NCBI GenBank assembly: GCA_028280415.1
Contig: JANQLV010000045.1
Span: 148,001-212,000, forward strand
DNA from: Saprospiraceae bacterium
Lineage (GTDB): Bacteria > Bacteroidota > Bacteroidia > Chitinophagales > Saprospiraceae
Reading direction: 5' to 3'
Length of the DNA stretch: 64,000 bases
Within the stretch, counting starts at the first letter, position 1. Each line of letters starts with the position of its first letter. This document shows positions 52,073 to 61,750 of this stretch, piece by piece. Both the position numbers and the translations under genes were made by a program. The notes under the pieces were generated by a model. That model was not told the DNA's origin, made no database searches, and was given only the letters and a program-made list of their open reading frames with translations.

Positions 52073-52543
52073 TTAGTTTTGCTTTGCTGCTTGCTCAGCG
52101 AGAAAAGCCAAAGCTTTCCCTACTTTTTTATCAATATCCTTAATGGGTTGGATCAGATAAATCAGACTTCGCTTTTTACCATCAGATAAAGCTTCATAAA
52201 TCTTTTTGGCAGCTGGGTCCTGTTCAAGAAGGACTCTAAGTACCTCTGGTACATCAACTCCCAAAGGATTTGGGTCTTCATAAATTTCAAACTGAATCGG
52301 ATCACCTATTTTTTTACCGAGCTTTTTGATATACTTCGTTGCTACAATAACAAAATAGTTGCCGTCACCATAGTGATTTAAACCACAAGAATAAACCACT
52401 TCCTTTTCGAGTACACATTTCAGGCGGGTCGCACGCTTTTTGGGAAATTGGTCTACAACTCCAGCATCAATCAATAAATAGTAATACCCTCCTTTGCGCT
52501 TTTCAAGCTGTTGTACCCTTTGCTCGAATTCAAATTTTAGCAT
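52073..52543 (-). CDS. DUF1905/YdeI-type protein
   Basis: The 156-residue protein combines an N-terminal beta-barrel DUF1905 domain (about 1-95; CVLEKEVVYSCGLNHYGDG, KIGDPIQFEIYEDP) with a C-terminal YdeI/OmdA helical domain (DPAAKKIYEALSDGKKRSL to the end). OmdA-like domains were linked to bacteriocin protection in enterobacteria; mechanism unclear. Its start is 6 bp downstream of the FKBP stop on the same strand, so the pair is probably co-transcribed. Confidence 0.85.
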   Translation of the reverse strand: MLKFEFEQRVQQLEKRKGGYYYLLIDAGVVDQFPKKRATRLKCVLEKEVVYSCGLNHYGDGNYFVIVATKYIKKLGKKIGDPIQFEIYEDPNPLGVDVPEVLRVLLEQDPAAKKIYEALSDGKKRSLIYLIQPIKDIDKKVGKALAFLAEQAAKQN

Positions 52544-52549
52544 TACTGC

Positions 52550-53017
52550 CTAAAAAACATTAAATAAATGTACTTCGAAGATCAAAATTGAATGTTCGGG
52601 AATTCCGGGTCTTGCAGTGTTTCCGTATCCGGCGTGAGAAGGAATATATATTTCGCCTTTTGCACCTTTACTAAAATTAGGTAAGGCGGCTTGCCAGCCA
52701 AAAATCATGGCATTCAGCGGTATTTCCAGATAATCATCTTCCCCTTCGACTCTTTCATCAAATACGCTTCCATCCAGTAAGTAGCCTTTATAAAAAACGC
52801 GAATAGTGCTGCTAAAAGAAGGATAATCTTCCCCATTACCAGCCTCTGTAATTCGATAATAGACTCCGGAGTCTTCTATTTCTATCAAACCGGTAATATT
52901 ATTATCTGCAAAATATTCCTGGAGGATATCTTCTTGTTCGTTTCTTCTTTCCTCTGCTTCGTTTTTACAAGAGGCTAAAACCGCAGTAATGACGAATAAG
53001 AACAATAGTTTTTTCAT
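52550..53017 (-). CDS. FKBP-type peptidyl-prolyl cis-trans isomerase, lipoprotein
   Basis: About 155 residues from ATG at 53017; the GTG at 53044 was rejected because the ATG opens a lipoprotein signal (KKLLFLFVITAVLASC). The FKBP domain (about 65-155) has VFYKGYLLDGSVFDE, GWQAALPNFSKG and IYIPSHAGYG, all family hallmarks. The aromatic pocket is largely kept. As an envelope protein it should assist folding of exported proteins. Upstream of the DUF1905 gene. Confidence 0.9.
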   Translation of the reverse strand: MKKLLFLFVITAVLASCKNEAEERRNEQEDILQEYFADNNITGLIEIEDSGVYYRITEAGNGEDYPSFSSTIRVFYKGYLLDGSVFDERVEGEDDYLEIPLNAMIFGWQAALPNFSKGAKGEIYIPSHAGYGNTARPGIPEHSILIFEVHLFNVF

Positions 53018-53102
53018 TTTTTGTCTTTTTTTATTGTAAAACACAAAATAGTTGTTTCCCGCTGCTTTGGATCAATAATTAGCCAAAGGAATGCTAAAAG
53101 TG

Positions 53103-54524
53103 TCATGGATTTACCTCATGCAGACCATAAGACTTTGCTACTTCGAGCATGTAGGCATAAGCTGCATCAAAATCATTGGAAATCTTCCCATCCAAAATAG
53201 CTTCCCGAATGGCAGTTTTGATATTTCCTACTTCCCGTGAAGGAGGGATATTAAATGTTTTCATAATTAACTCCCCGGAAACCGGAGGCTGCCAATTCCT
53301 GATTTTATCTTTTTCCTCTACTTCTTTCAGCTTGGTACGTACCAATTCATAATTTTCCAGATAGCGTTTTACTTTTTGCGGATTTTTGGAAGTAATATCC
53401 GCTTCACATAATTTCATCAAATCATCAATATCATCCCCTGCTTCAAAAAGCAAGCGGCGAACCGCAGAATCTGTAATATTTTCCTTGGTAAGGCTAATGG
53501 GTCGCAAATGTAGCCGCACCAATTTTTGGACATATTTCATTTTGCCATCCATTGGAAGCCGCAGGTTGCGAAAAATTCTGGGAACCATTGCGGCCCCCAG
53601 GGCCTCATGCCCGTGGAAGGTCCATCCATGTTCGGGATCAAAGCGCTTGGTTGGAGGCTTGGCAATATCGTGTAATAAAGCGGCCCAGCGCAACCAGATG
53701 TTTCTGGTTTTTTTACTAAGATTATCAACGACTTCCAAAGTATGATAAAAATTATCTTTATGCCCCTTTCCATTTTTATAATCTACACCGTGTAACTCTG
53801 CCAGTTCCGGAAAAACAAGCTCCAGCAGACCCGTTTTATGTAGTAGTTTGAAACCTACGGATGGAATATCCGCTTTCAATATTTTTTCCAGCTCCGTCGT
53901 AATTCTTTCTTTAGAAACAATATTGATTCGGTTTTTATATTTAGCAATCGCTTTATAGGTTTCTTCATCAATGGCAAAGCCCAGCTGAGTAGAAAAGCGA
54001 ATGGCCCGCATCATCCGCAAAGGATCATCGGAAAAAGTTTTGCCCGGTTCTAAAGGCGTTTTGAGTACTTTATGTTCCAGATGGTGCAAGCCTCCGAAAG
54101 GATCAATAATTTCACCAAAATTTTGAGCATTGAGACTTACCGCCAAAGCATTAATGGTGAAATCTCTCCGATTTTGATCATCTTCGAGTGTACCTTCCTC
54201 TACAGTTGGTTTTCGGCTATCTACACGATAGGATTCCTTCCGCGCTCCGACGAACTCAATTTCCATATCTTTATGCTTCAACATTGCCGTTCCAAACCTT
54301 TGATAAACAACAATTCTTGGAATCGGTCTGAGTTTTGAGGCGATTTGCTGAGCCAGTTTAATACCATTCCCGATACATACAATATCCATATCTTTGGAAG
54401 GTCTCCCCAGAAGACGATCCCGGACATATCCACCAACCACATAAGTCGGAAAATCGAGTTCCGCCCCTGCTTGCTCAATCAGCATAAAAATTTCCCGTTC
54501 GTGTGGCTTAATATCAAATACCAT
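53103..54524 (-). CDS. cca: CCA tRNA nucleotidyltransferase with HD domain
   Basis: The 473-residue class II enzyme has the nucleotidyltransferase signature GGYVRDRLLGRPSKDMDIV near residue 31, RRDFTINALAV near 140, and an HD domain (LLHDIAKPPT, about 285) in the C-terminal half. It adds or repairs the 3' CCA end of tRNAs; the HD part commonly adds phosphohydrolase activity. A poly(A) polymerase of the same family is the only serious alternative. Stands alone on the minus strand. Confidence 0.9.
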   Translation of the reverse strand: MVFDIKPHEREIFMLIEQAGAELDFPTYVVGGYVRDRLLGRPSKDMDIVCIGNGIKLAQQIASKLRPIPRIVVYQRFGTAMLKHKDMEIEFVGARKESYRVDSRKPTVEEGTLEDDQNRRDFTINALAVSLNAQNFGEIIDPFGGLHHLEHKVLKTPLEPGKTFSDDPLRMMRAIRFSTQLGFAIDEETYKAIAKYKNRINIVSKERITTELEKILKADIPSVGFKLLHKTGLLELVFPELAELHGVDYKNGKGHKDNFYHTLEVVDNLSKKTRNIWLRWAALLHDIAKPPTKRFDPEHGWTFHGHEALGAAMVPRIFRNLRLPMDGKMKYVQKLVRLHLRPISLTKENITDSAVRRLLFEAGDDIDDLMKLCEADITSKNPQKVKRYLENYELVRTKLKEVEEKDKIRNWQPPVSGELIMKTFNIPPSREVGNIKTAIREAILDGKISNDFDAAYAYMLEVAKSYGLHEVNP

Positions 54525-54637
54525 TTTTCAAAAAATACTTAAAGGTCTAAATTTCAAGTCGCAAATTTCAAAAGAACAATTGATCTTGAAAATAAAGCAG
54601 TTGAAATTCTCAATTTTTCAGAAACGCCTCTTTTTGT

Positions 54638-55630
54638 CTAAGCCAGTACATAATCGCTGTATCGTACTTCGATTTGATCCAACACCTCAAAAAGAACGCT
54701 TGGATCAAGATTCGTAACCAATTCAGCTCTATAAGGTTTGATATGAGGAAAGCCTCTGAAATAATTGGTATAGTGTCTTCTCATTTCCAGCACTCCCAGC
54801 TTCTCCCCTTTCCATTCTATAGAATGCTTAAGGTGTTGTCTGGCCGCATTCACTCTTTCGGACACCGTTGGGGGTACCAGAATTTCTCCGGTTTCGAAAT
54901 AATGTTTGATTTCCCTAAATATCCAGGGGTAACCTATACTGGCCCGGCCGATCATAATTCCGTCTACTCCGTAGCGTTCCCGGTAGAGTTTGGCTTTCTG
55001 AGGGCTATCAATATCTCCATTTCCAAATATGGGAATTTTGATTCTCGGATTTTCTTTAATCTTGCCGATCAAGGTCCAGTCCGCCTCTCCTTTATACATC
55101 TGCTTACGCGTACGCCCGTGAATGGAAAGTGCCTTGATCCCAACATCCTGCAATCGCTCGGCAACCGATTCGATATACTGCGTATTTTCATCCCAGCCCA
55201 AACGGGTTTTCACGGTGACCGGCAAGTTCGTAGATTTGACGATGATATCAGTGAGCTTCACCATTCGATCAATATCCTGTAAAATCCCCGCCCCGGCCAT
55301 TTTGCAGACGACTTTTTTGACCGGACAGCCATAATTAATATCCAGTACTTCGGGTTTTGCTTCTTCAACGATTTCTGCAGCGCGACGCATCGAATCTTCT
55401 TTAGCTCCAAAAATCTGAATACCAATCGGGCGTTCTTCCTCGTAAATATCTAATTTTTGTACGCTTTTATGCGCATCCCGAATCAAGCCTTCAACACTGA
55501 TAAACTCCGTATACATCATATCACAGCCTTGTTTTTTGCACAAAGCTCTGAATGGCGGGTCACTGACATCCTCCATCGGTGCCAGTAGTAAAGGGAATTC
55601 CCCTAGCTCTATATCTCCTATTTTTACCAT
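54638..55630 (-). CDS. dusB: tRNA-dihydrouridine synthase
   Basis: The 330-residue flavoenzyme reduces uridines in the tRNA D-loop. It has the Dus barrel motifs LLAPMEDVSDPPFRAL, INYGCPVKKVVCKMAGAG (catalytic Cys in the loop), TRLGWDENTQYIE and GNGDIDSPQKA, ending in the helical tRNA-binding domain. The DusB subfamily fits best by length and motif, but the assignment among Dus types is inferred. TAATTTTG (55639-55646) lies just upstream and fits the -7 consensus, but without a -33 match. Confidence 0.88.
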   Translation of the reverse strand: MVKIGDIELGEFPLLLAPMEDVSDPPFRALCKKQGCDMMYTEFISVEGLIRDAHKSVQKLDIYEEERPIGIQIFGAKEDSMRRAAEIVEEAKPEVLDINYGCPVKKVVCKMAGAGILQDIDRMVKLTDIIVKSTNLPVTVKTRLGWDENTQYIESVAERLQDVGIKALSIHGRTRKQMYKGEADWTLIGKIKENPRIKIPIFGNGDIDSPQKAKLYRERYGVDGIMIGRASIGYPWIFREIKHYFETGEILVPPTVSERVNAARQHLKHSIEWKGEKLGVLEMRRHYTNYFRGFPHIKPYRAELVTNLDPSVLFEVLDQIEVRYSDYVLA

Positions 55631-55843
55631 ACCGGGTACAAAATTACGGAATTTTATTAACCTGTGGTTTACAATTTTAATGAAGATTTAGTTTTCTTAT
55701 GTCCTATAAAAAATCGTATTTTGCCCGCGATTTTAAAAAGCCCACAAGATATGGGAGTCTCTGGCAGAACAATATTGCGTTTTGGAGAGTTCCAAAAAGG
55801 ATTATAATACAATAAGCGCATTCACAAAAAATCGAAAAACGAA

Positions 55844-57334
55844 ATGTTGAAGTACTTTCTAGGTCACAGTCCACTATGGTTTAAGTATACGATTCTTGGA
55901 TTTTTAGTTTTTAATGTAATTTCTTACTTCGCATTAGGCCCTACAATTACGGCCTGGTTATTCATAGGCGAATTCATCTTTACACTGGCAATGGCTCTGA
56001 AATGCTATCCTTTGCAATCAGGAGGAATACTGGCTATTCAGGCGCTCATGCTTAAGCTTACCACACCCGAAAACTCTTATCACGAAATAGAGGCAAACCT
56101 GGAAGTTATTCTTCTATTGGTTTTTATGGTAGCGGGAATCTACTTTATGAAACCACTTTTGATGTATATTTTTAGTAAGGCCTTTACCAAGATCAGATCA
56201 AAAATGGTCCTCTCACTGCTTTTCGTCTTTCTGGCAGCCGTTTTATCGGCTTTTTTGGATGCCTTAACGGTAACAGCAGTATTGATTAGTGTAGCGGTAG
56301 GTTTTTATGGTGTTTATCACAAAATCCATTCGGGGAATACGGACCTGGATAATAGTGGTGTACTGGACAGGGAAGAATTAAGTGGAGAAACACTAGAGCA
56401 ATTTCGAAGTTTCCTCAGAAGTTTAATTATGCATGGTGTAGTGGGTACTGCTTTAGGAGGTGTTTGTACCCTGGTTGGAGAACCTCAGAATCTTTTGATT
56501 GGAGAAAGAATGCACTGGGATTTTGTAGAGTTTTTTATGAAAATGGCTCCGGTTACTATACCGGTTTTTTTCTGTGGATTGATAACTACTGCTATTCTGG
56601 AAAAAACAAAATGGTTTGGCTATGGAGCTGAATTGCCGGAAGTAGCCCGAAGAATACTGGAAAATTATACCATTGAAACGGACAGAAATCGATCCTTGAG
56701 AGAAAAATATGGTTTGATTGTTCAGGCCGTCAGTGCTATCCTCTTGATAATTGGTTTGGCTCTTCATCTCGCTCCGGTTGGTTTGATTGGTCTTGGCCTG
56801 ATCATTATCCAAACGGCTTTTATGGGAATCATCGAAGAACACTCCCTGGGAAAAGCTTTCGAGGAAGCCTTGCCTTTTACAGGGCTGTTGGTCGTATTTT
56901 TCGTCATTGTAGCAATGATCCACGATCAGCATCTCTTCAACCCCATCATTGAGTGGGCGCTCTCACTTGATCCGGGGCAGCAGCCATCAATGTTTTACAT
57001 TGCAAACGGGGTTCTTTCCGCTATCAGTGATAATGTTTTCGTCGCCACTGTTTATATTGGCGAAGTAATGATTGCTTTCCCGGATGATGTGCTTACTAAT
57101 GAAGCCTTAAGTTCCGAGCTGGCCCAATTAGAAAAACTGGCGATAGCCATCAATACAGGGACTAATTTACCCTCAGTGGCAACACCTAATGGTCAGGCGG
57201 CCTTTTTATTTTTGTTAACTTCAGCTCTGGCGCCACTTATTAATCTTTCTTATGGCAGAATGGTGATAATGGCCCTACCCTATACAATCGTACTTGGGAT
57301 TATGGGATGGATTGGCGTAGTAAACTTTTTATAG
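55844..57334 (+). CDS. nhaB: Na+/H+ antiporter NhaB
   Basis: The 496-residue inner-membrane antiporter of the ion-transporter superfamily has about twelve helices. Characteristic stretches include [57 protein letters not shown] and [20 protein letters not shown]. The conserved acidic and Asn residues in the two half-helix regions are present. It exports Na+ in exchange for protons, fitting a marine or saline habitat. Monocistronic; a hairpin follows. Confidence 0.92.
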   Translation: MLKYFLGHSPLWFKYTILGFLVFNVISYFALGPTITAWLFIGEFIFTLAMALKCYPLQSGGILAIQALMLKLTTPENSYHEIEANLEVILLLVFMVAGIYFMKPLLMYIFSKAFTKIRSKMVLSLLFVFLAAVLSAFLDALTVTAVLISVAVGFYGVYHKIHSGNTDLDNSGVLDREELSGETLEQFRSFLRSLIMHGVVGTALGGVCTLVGEPQNLLIGERMHWDFVEFFMKMAPVTIPVFFCGLITTAILEKTKWFGYGAELPEVARRILENYTIETDRNRSLREKYGLIVQAVSAILLIIGLALHLAPVGLIGLGLIIIQTAFMGIIEEHSLGKAFEEALPFTGLLVVFFVIVAMIHDQHLFNPIIEWALSLDPGQQPSMFYIANGVLSAISDNVFVATVYIGEVMIAFPDDVLTNEALSSELAQLEKLAIAINTGTNLPSVATPNGQAAFLFLLTSALAPLINLSYGRMVIMALPYTIVLGIMGWIGVVNFL

Positions 57335-57362
57335 AAAGAAGGGGACTAAGCAAAAGGCTTTG

Positions 57363-57404
57363 AGTAAGCTCAAAAGATTCATTAGGCCATTTTTTGAGCT
57401 TACT
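57363..57404 (+). terminator. Hairpin after nhaB
   Basis: A perfect 13-bp stem (AGTAAGCTCAAAA with TTTTGAGCTTACT) with a 16-nt loop, 29 bp after the nhaB stop. The U tract after it is poor (GTTTATAATT), so termination strength is uncertain. Confidence 0.6.
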
Positions 57405-57461
57405 GTTTATAATTAGTTGTTACTTTTAGTTTCCATGCTCGTTAACTGGACAAACATGTTT

Positions 57462-57842
57462 ATGAAAATAGTATCTATTCTTTCTATTGCACTATGTATA
57501 CTTTTGACCGCTTGCAAAAACGATGGACCTGATCCCCAGATGCTCATTGGGACCTGGCAAGCAGATCAGTTTATTGAAAAAGGAGTAGCGAAGGATATTG
57601 ATCTATCGAGAATGAATTTTAGCTTCAATGAGCAAAAGATATATACCTATCACGCTAACCTCAACAGCCGGGAAGCCGGCCACTACAGGGTAAAAGGTCA
57701 ATATCTTTATACGACGGATACCCTAGATGCTCAAAGCCTCGAAAAAGTAGTTAAAATCAGTCATTTAAGCAGTGATTCCTTACATTTAACCATGAATCGG
57801 GGTGGAACAGAGCAAATTATTATTTTGCATAAAAAGCAATAA
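57462..57842 (+). CDS. Small hypothetical lipoprotein, lipocalin-like
   Basis: About 126 residues from ATG at 57462, which starts a lipoprotein signal (KIVSILSIALCILLTAC); an upstream in-frame TTG and two ATGs precede it but give a poor signal. The mature part is beta-rich, with a lipocalin-like opening (LIGTWQADQFIEKG) and repeated strand motifs, as in small Bacteroidota lipocalin-like lipoproteins. No function can be stated. Confidence 0.7.
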   Translation: MKIVSILSIALCILLTACKNDGPDPQMLIGTWQADQFIEKGVAKDIDLSRMNFSFNEQKIYTYHANLNSREAGHYRVKGQYLYTTDTLDAQSLEKVVKISHLSSDSLHLTMNRGGTEQIIILHKKQ

Positions 57843-57996
57843 ATCCAACCTTTCTTTTGGCTCCAAAAAGCCCGGATTCAAATAATTATTTTCAAAATTT
57901 TGCGCTCTTTTTTAAAGGTTATTATTTCATATATTTAATTTTTATTTATTTCAGGCATAGTACTTGCTTTTTGTAAAGGGTCCAAAAACCTGTATT

Positions 57997-58383
57997 ATGA
58001 TTACTTACGAGCAAGTTGAATCTTCTATGCTAAACCCTCCGCCCAGAAGGATCATAGATATTTATAATGAATTGGGGGTAGCAATATTGAATCACCCGCT
58101 TTGTATAAAAGAGCAAAAATCTTATCGCGAAAAATTTGCAATGGGAAAATTTTGCATCTGCGCCACCAGTATACAGCCCGACTATATTGCCTTTATCCTG
58201 GGTAAACATATCAATAGCAAATTCCCGGATGAGGTCATTAACCTTTTCTTCAATATCGACAGTGCTTACCGTATCCAGTTTGGTAAAATTACAGGCAAAA
58301 ATGTAGATGGCTGTATCTGCCTGATTCATCAAAAGAATGAAAATTTCGATCTTGATAAGGTCTATGAGTTTATTTACTCCTAG
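57997..58383 (+). CDS. Hypothetical protein
   Basis: About 128 residues from ATG at 57997; the in-frame TTG at 57964 lacks support. No signal, no membrane helix. It contains a cysteine-containing segment (GKFCICATSIQPDYIAF) and a basic, aromatic C-terminus. Codon use resembles its neighbours, so it is probably expressed. Family not recognised. Confidence 0.55.
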   Translation: MITYEQVESSMLNPPPRRIIDIYNELGVAILNHPLCIKEQKSYREKFAMGKFCICATSIQPDYIAFILGKHINSKFPDEVINLFFNIDSAYRIQFGKITGKNVDGCICLIHQKNENFDLDKVYEFIYS

Positions 58384-58861
58384 GCATTGCTTTGGTGTTT
58401 TCAATTTTTTTAGCGCTATTACAAAATATCCTAAGCACTATAAACATTTTTTCATACCATTCCTTTAAGGTTGAGCGGATTCTCTGGCATCATCCTTTAT
58501 AAATATATTCTCTCCTTGGATGTAAAATCTGCCGGAGATAAACCGGTTTTCAATTTTTTGGAAAAGTCGATCTTCCTGAGCTTTCTTCAATTTTAAAAGC
58601 AAACCAAGCTGGATAACTCCTTTCAACAGAAGAAAAACTGAATTACTTGCTCCAAACCTGGCACAATCTGCAACCATCTCAAACAATACTGTAAAAATAA
58701 TTTCTAACTATTCGTGTAAAATGCCGGATGTTATGGATATTTTGAGCAGGTAGACTTCTGTGACAGAGGCAATTACCGGTAATATAATCAACTATAGATT
58801 TGAGTACAATGCCTAATGAAAACTAATTTTATAGAATTCGCCTTACAAGATAAACAAAAGT
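58384..58861. other. Intergenic stretch with possible paaK -7 box
   Basis: About 480 bp. TAGATTTG (58795-58802, plus) fits TAnnTTTG 59 bp before paaK without a clear -33 partner. A minus-strand frame (58465-58677) has no recognisable similarity and is not called. Confidence 0.4.
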
Positions 58862-60157
58862 ATGTATCAACACGAAATTGAGACTTTAGCAATCGAACAA
58901 CTCAGAAAAATACAGAATGAAAGACTAAGTGCCTTAGTGTATCGGCTTTACCAGGATGTACCATTTTATCAACAACTTTTTGACAAACAAGGAATACAGC
59001 CCGGAGATATAAAAAGTGTTGAAGATTTACACCTTTTGCCTTTTACCAAAAAAGAAGACCTTCGCCTCAATTATCCCTTCGGAATGTTTGCCAAACCAAT
59101 GCAGGATATTCGCAGGATACATGCTTCCAGTGGAACAACGGGTAAACCAACCGTAGTCGCTTATACGCAACACGATCTGGATATTTTCGATGAGGTCGTA
59201 GCCAGATCGCTGGCCTGCGCAGGTGCTCAGCCTGGAATGAAGCTACACAATGCTTACGGTTATGGTTTATTTACCGGCGGACTGGGGATGCATGGTGGAG
59301 CAACCAAAATGGGGATGGCAGTCATTCCCGTTTCCGGCGGAATGACAGATCGCCAGTTGATGATTTTACAGGATTTCAAACCGGAGGTTATTTGTTGCAC
59401 TCCTTCCTATGCCCAAACTTTATCAGAAGAATTCGCCAAAAGAGGAATTGACAGCAGGGATTTAGCCCTGAAATACGCCATCCTTGGTGCAGAGCCCTGG
59501 ACGGAAGCCATTCGCAGTCAGATAGAATCGGGACTTAAGGTAATCGCAACGAACATTTATGGCTTGAGTGAAATCATTGGCCCCGGAGTTTCTCAGGAAG
59601 ACTTTGAAGAAAAAGGAAGTGGCAGTTATATCTGGGAAGACCATTTTTATCCGGAAGTTGTGGATAAAAAAACCGGCGAACCGCTGCCCTATGGTGAAGA
59701 AGGTGTCCTGGTATTTACTACTTTAACCAAGGAAGCTTTTCCACTGCTAAGGTACTGGACAAATGATATCTGCTCAATTTATTATGATGAAAACGCAAAA
59801 CGGAGCCATATCAAAATGTCGGCGATCAAGGGCCGGGCAGATGATATGCTGATTATCCGTGGAGTGAATCTGTTTCATACTCAGGTGGAAGAAATTATTC
59901 ATGAATTTGATTACCTGAGCCCGAATTACTGTCTGATAGTTGAACGAAGAGGTACAATGGATACCGTTCAGGTGGAAGTTGAAGTTGTGAAAGGAGTAGA
60001 TAGCAATAATGCCGTTTTCAAAAGTAACTTAATTCAAAAAATCAAAAACACTATTGGTTTGACTATGGAGGTATCTCTAAAAAATCCGGGAAGCATTCCC
60101 CGAAGTCAGGGAGGCAAGCTGAGCCGGATTGTAGACAAGCGAGCAATCGAATATTGA
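58862..60157 (+). CDS. paaK: Phenylacetate-CoA ligase
   Basis: The 431-residue adenylate-forming enzyme has the AMP-binding motif HASSGTTGKPTVVAYT near residue 82 and the later YGLSEIIGPG near 229, with the C-terminal GRADDMLIIRGVNLF and a SQGGKLSRI lysine-bearing end, all typical of PaaK. It activates phenylacetate to its CoA thioester. None of the downstream phenylacetate catabolism genes (paaABCDE and others) are in the window, so it may serve salvage of aromatic acids or another arylacetate. Other arylacetate ligases remain possible. Confidence 0.88.
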   Translation: MYQHEIETLAIEQLRKIQNERLSALVYRLYQDVPFYQQLFDKQGIQPGDIKSVEDLHLLPFTKKEDLRLNYPFGMFAKPMQDIRRIHASSGTTGKPTVVAYTQHDLDIFDEVVARSLACAGAQPGMKLHNAYGYGLFTGGLGMHGGATKMGMAVIPVSGGMTDRQLMILQDFKPEVICCTPSYAQTLSEEFAKRGIDSRDLALKYAILGAEPWTEAIRSQIESGLKVIATNIYGLSEIIGPGVSQEDFEEKGSGSYIWEDHFYPEVVDKKTGEPLPYGEEGVLVFTTLTKEAFPLLRYWTNDICSIYYDENAKRSHIKMSAIKGRADDMLIIRGVNLFHTQVEEIIHEFDYLSPNYCLIVERRGTMDTVQVEVEVVKGVDSNNAVFKSNLIQKIKNTIGLTMEVSLKNPGSIPRSQGGKLSRIVDKRAIEY

Positions 60158-60187
60158 ATAGCGAATAGCGAACATTCGAACAACGAA
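60155..60187. repeat. Heptad-type short repeats after paaK
   Basis: Units GAATAGC, GAATAGC, GAACATTC, GAACAAC, GAAC overlap the paaK stop codon. The string resembles that at 43603-43617. Confidence 0.5.
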
Positions 60188-60193
60188 CAAAAA

Positions 60194-61672
60194 TCACTCA
60201 ATCCTGATCACTCCGTCTCTGCGTTCGTCTCCACTGGCATGAAGCGCTCCTTTCCCGGATAGTATCGTATGCGCTCCACCGAAGAAAAGAGATTGCTTAT
60301 CCCAAAGTTTTAAACTTTCGCCAAAATCACTTTGCTTGGCATTATAGTGAAATCCGGGTTCTATGTTAAAAATATCGTGACCGAGATGTACCCTGGGGTG
60401 ATTTACAGCTTCATCAACGGACTGCTGATAATCAATGAGATAATGCAGAACCTGAGTAATCGCAGATGGAATCCGGCTTGCCCCACCAGAGCCGATCACT
60501 ACTTCCAGTCGCTGCTGCTCATCAGTAACAATAGTCGGAGCCATCATACTTGACAAACGTACATTGGTATCCCAGGAGTGAAAGCCATCCGGAAGCAGTG
60601 CCGCTTCTCCCAACATATTATTAAGCTGAATATCCGTACCTTCTATAAAATAGCCACTGCCTTCTCCAATCGTCATTGTCAGGCTAATTGCATTCCCCCA
60701 TTGATCTACTATATTAAAATGAGAAGTACTTCCGTGTTTTTTATTAGCGCCAAACAGATTTCGCAAAGCATTTGCCAAAGCAATGGGACGACGGTCCAGA
60801 GGTTCGGCCCGAACAAGCGCCTGATACAAATTTAAAATATGATCTCTGGTCAATGGAAATTCAGCAGGGACCAAGGCTTCCAGATATTTTAAATAATGTG
60901 CCATTAAACTTCCTCCAATGCTAGGCAAAGGATTAGTATGGATTTGTTTTCCCCGATAATTAACCTGTAATGGTCTTCGGATTAATACCCGGTATTGTTC
61001 AAAATCTTCCATCGTGAGTAGCCCCCCACTCCGTTGCTCTGCAACAATTTTACGAGCCACTTCCCCTTTATAAAAAGCATCCTTTCCTTCCCTGGCCAGA
61101 TAATCCAGATAATCCGCCAAGCCCGGCATAAAGACCGGATCTCCAATTTCACATAATTGCCCATTTTTATAAAAGAGTTTACGCCCGTATTCATTAAATC
61201 CAAGAATATCCTTAAGGAGATTCATATCTTCCGATTGAAAATCATTGACCGCTACTCCTTCTTTCGCATACTGAATGGGGAGCTGTACCAGTTCCTTCAT
61301 CGGTAGGGAACCCAAATCCCGATGCAAGGCAAAAATCCCGGCAATCATCCCCGGAACGCCTATCGAACCTTTACCAATATGAAAAACCTCTTTCAAGGTT
61401 CCAAAATCCACCTCAATAGGTATAAATTCCAGTTCTCCAACTACTTTTTTGTACCTGGGCGTCTGGCAGAAAAAATCATAAATTAGCAATGTACCATCCG
61501 CTTTTCGAATATTCGCAAAAGCTCCGCCACCTCCCGAGGCCATGCAGGGCTCTGCCACAAAAGAAGTCATCAAAGCAGCAATAGCGGCATCAAACGCATT
61601 TCCTCCGTTTCTAAGTATTTCCTGTGCGGTATCTGCCGTAGCATCATGCCCCGCGGCAATAGCAAAACTCAT
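60194..61672 (-). CDS. ggt: Gamma-glutamyltransferase
   Basis: About 492 residues from ATG at 61672. A longer frame from TTG at 61741 exists, but a well-formed promoter lies inside that extension, so the ATG start is preferred. The large-subunit part opens SFAIAAGHDATADTAQEIL, and the maturation site HGSTSHFNIVD (about residue 333) keeps the Thr that becomes the nucleophile after self-cleavage. MASGGGGAFANIRK and SSMMAPTIV are further family motifs. There is no signal peptide at this start, unlike most bacterial GGTs, so a cytoplasmic form is inferred. It cleaves gamma-glutamyl amides such as glutathione. Confidence 0.88.
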   Translation of the reverse strand: MSFAIAAGHDATADTAQEILRNGGNAFDAAIAALMTSFVAEPCMASGGGGAFANIRKADGTLLIYDFFCQTPRYKKVVGELEFIPIEVDFGTLKEVFHIGKGSIGVPGMIAGIFALHRDLGSLPMKELVQLPIQYAKEGVAVNDFQSEDMNLLKDILGFNEYGRKLFYKNGQLCEIGDPVFMPGLADYLDYLAREGKDAFYKGEVARKIVAEQRSGGLLTMEDFEQYRVLIRRPLQVNYRGKQIHTNPLPSIGGSLMAHYLKYLEALVPAEFPLTRDHILNLYQALVRAEPLDRRPIALANALRNLFGANKKHGSTSHFNIVDQWGNAISLTMTIGEGSGYFIEGTDIQLNNMLGEAALLPDGFHSWDTNVRLSSMMAPTIVTDEQQRLEVVIGSGGASRIPSAITQVLHYLIDYQQSVDEAVNHPRVHLGHDIFNIEPGFHYNAKQSDFGESLKLWDKQSLFFGGAHTILSGKGALHASGDERRDGVIRIE

Positions 61673-61689
61673 AATTACAGGATTTTTGT

Positions 61690-61720
61690 CAAATGTAAGG
61701 ATTTGGAATAACAACAACAA
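61690..61720 (-). promoter_or_regulatory. Promoter of the gamma-glutamyltransferase gene
   Basis: On the minus strand TTG (61718-61720), 20 nt, TACATTTG (61690-61697). The same spacing and box form as the aromatic operon promoter. It ends 17 bp before the ATG at 61672 and so supports that start. Confidence 0.65.
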
Positions 61721-61750
61721 CGATCCCAGACGAAAGGCCAATATCGGTGA

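Noticed and set aside
58465-58686. Minus-strand frame of about 70 codons between the hypothetical gene and paaK
   Set aside because: Starts with TTG or an internal ATG, no known family and no regulatory signals; probably chance.
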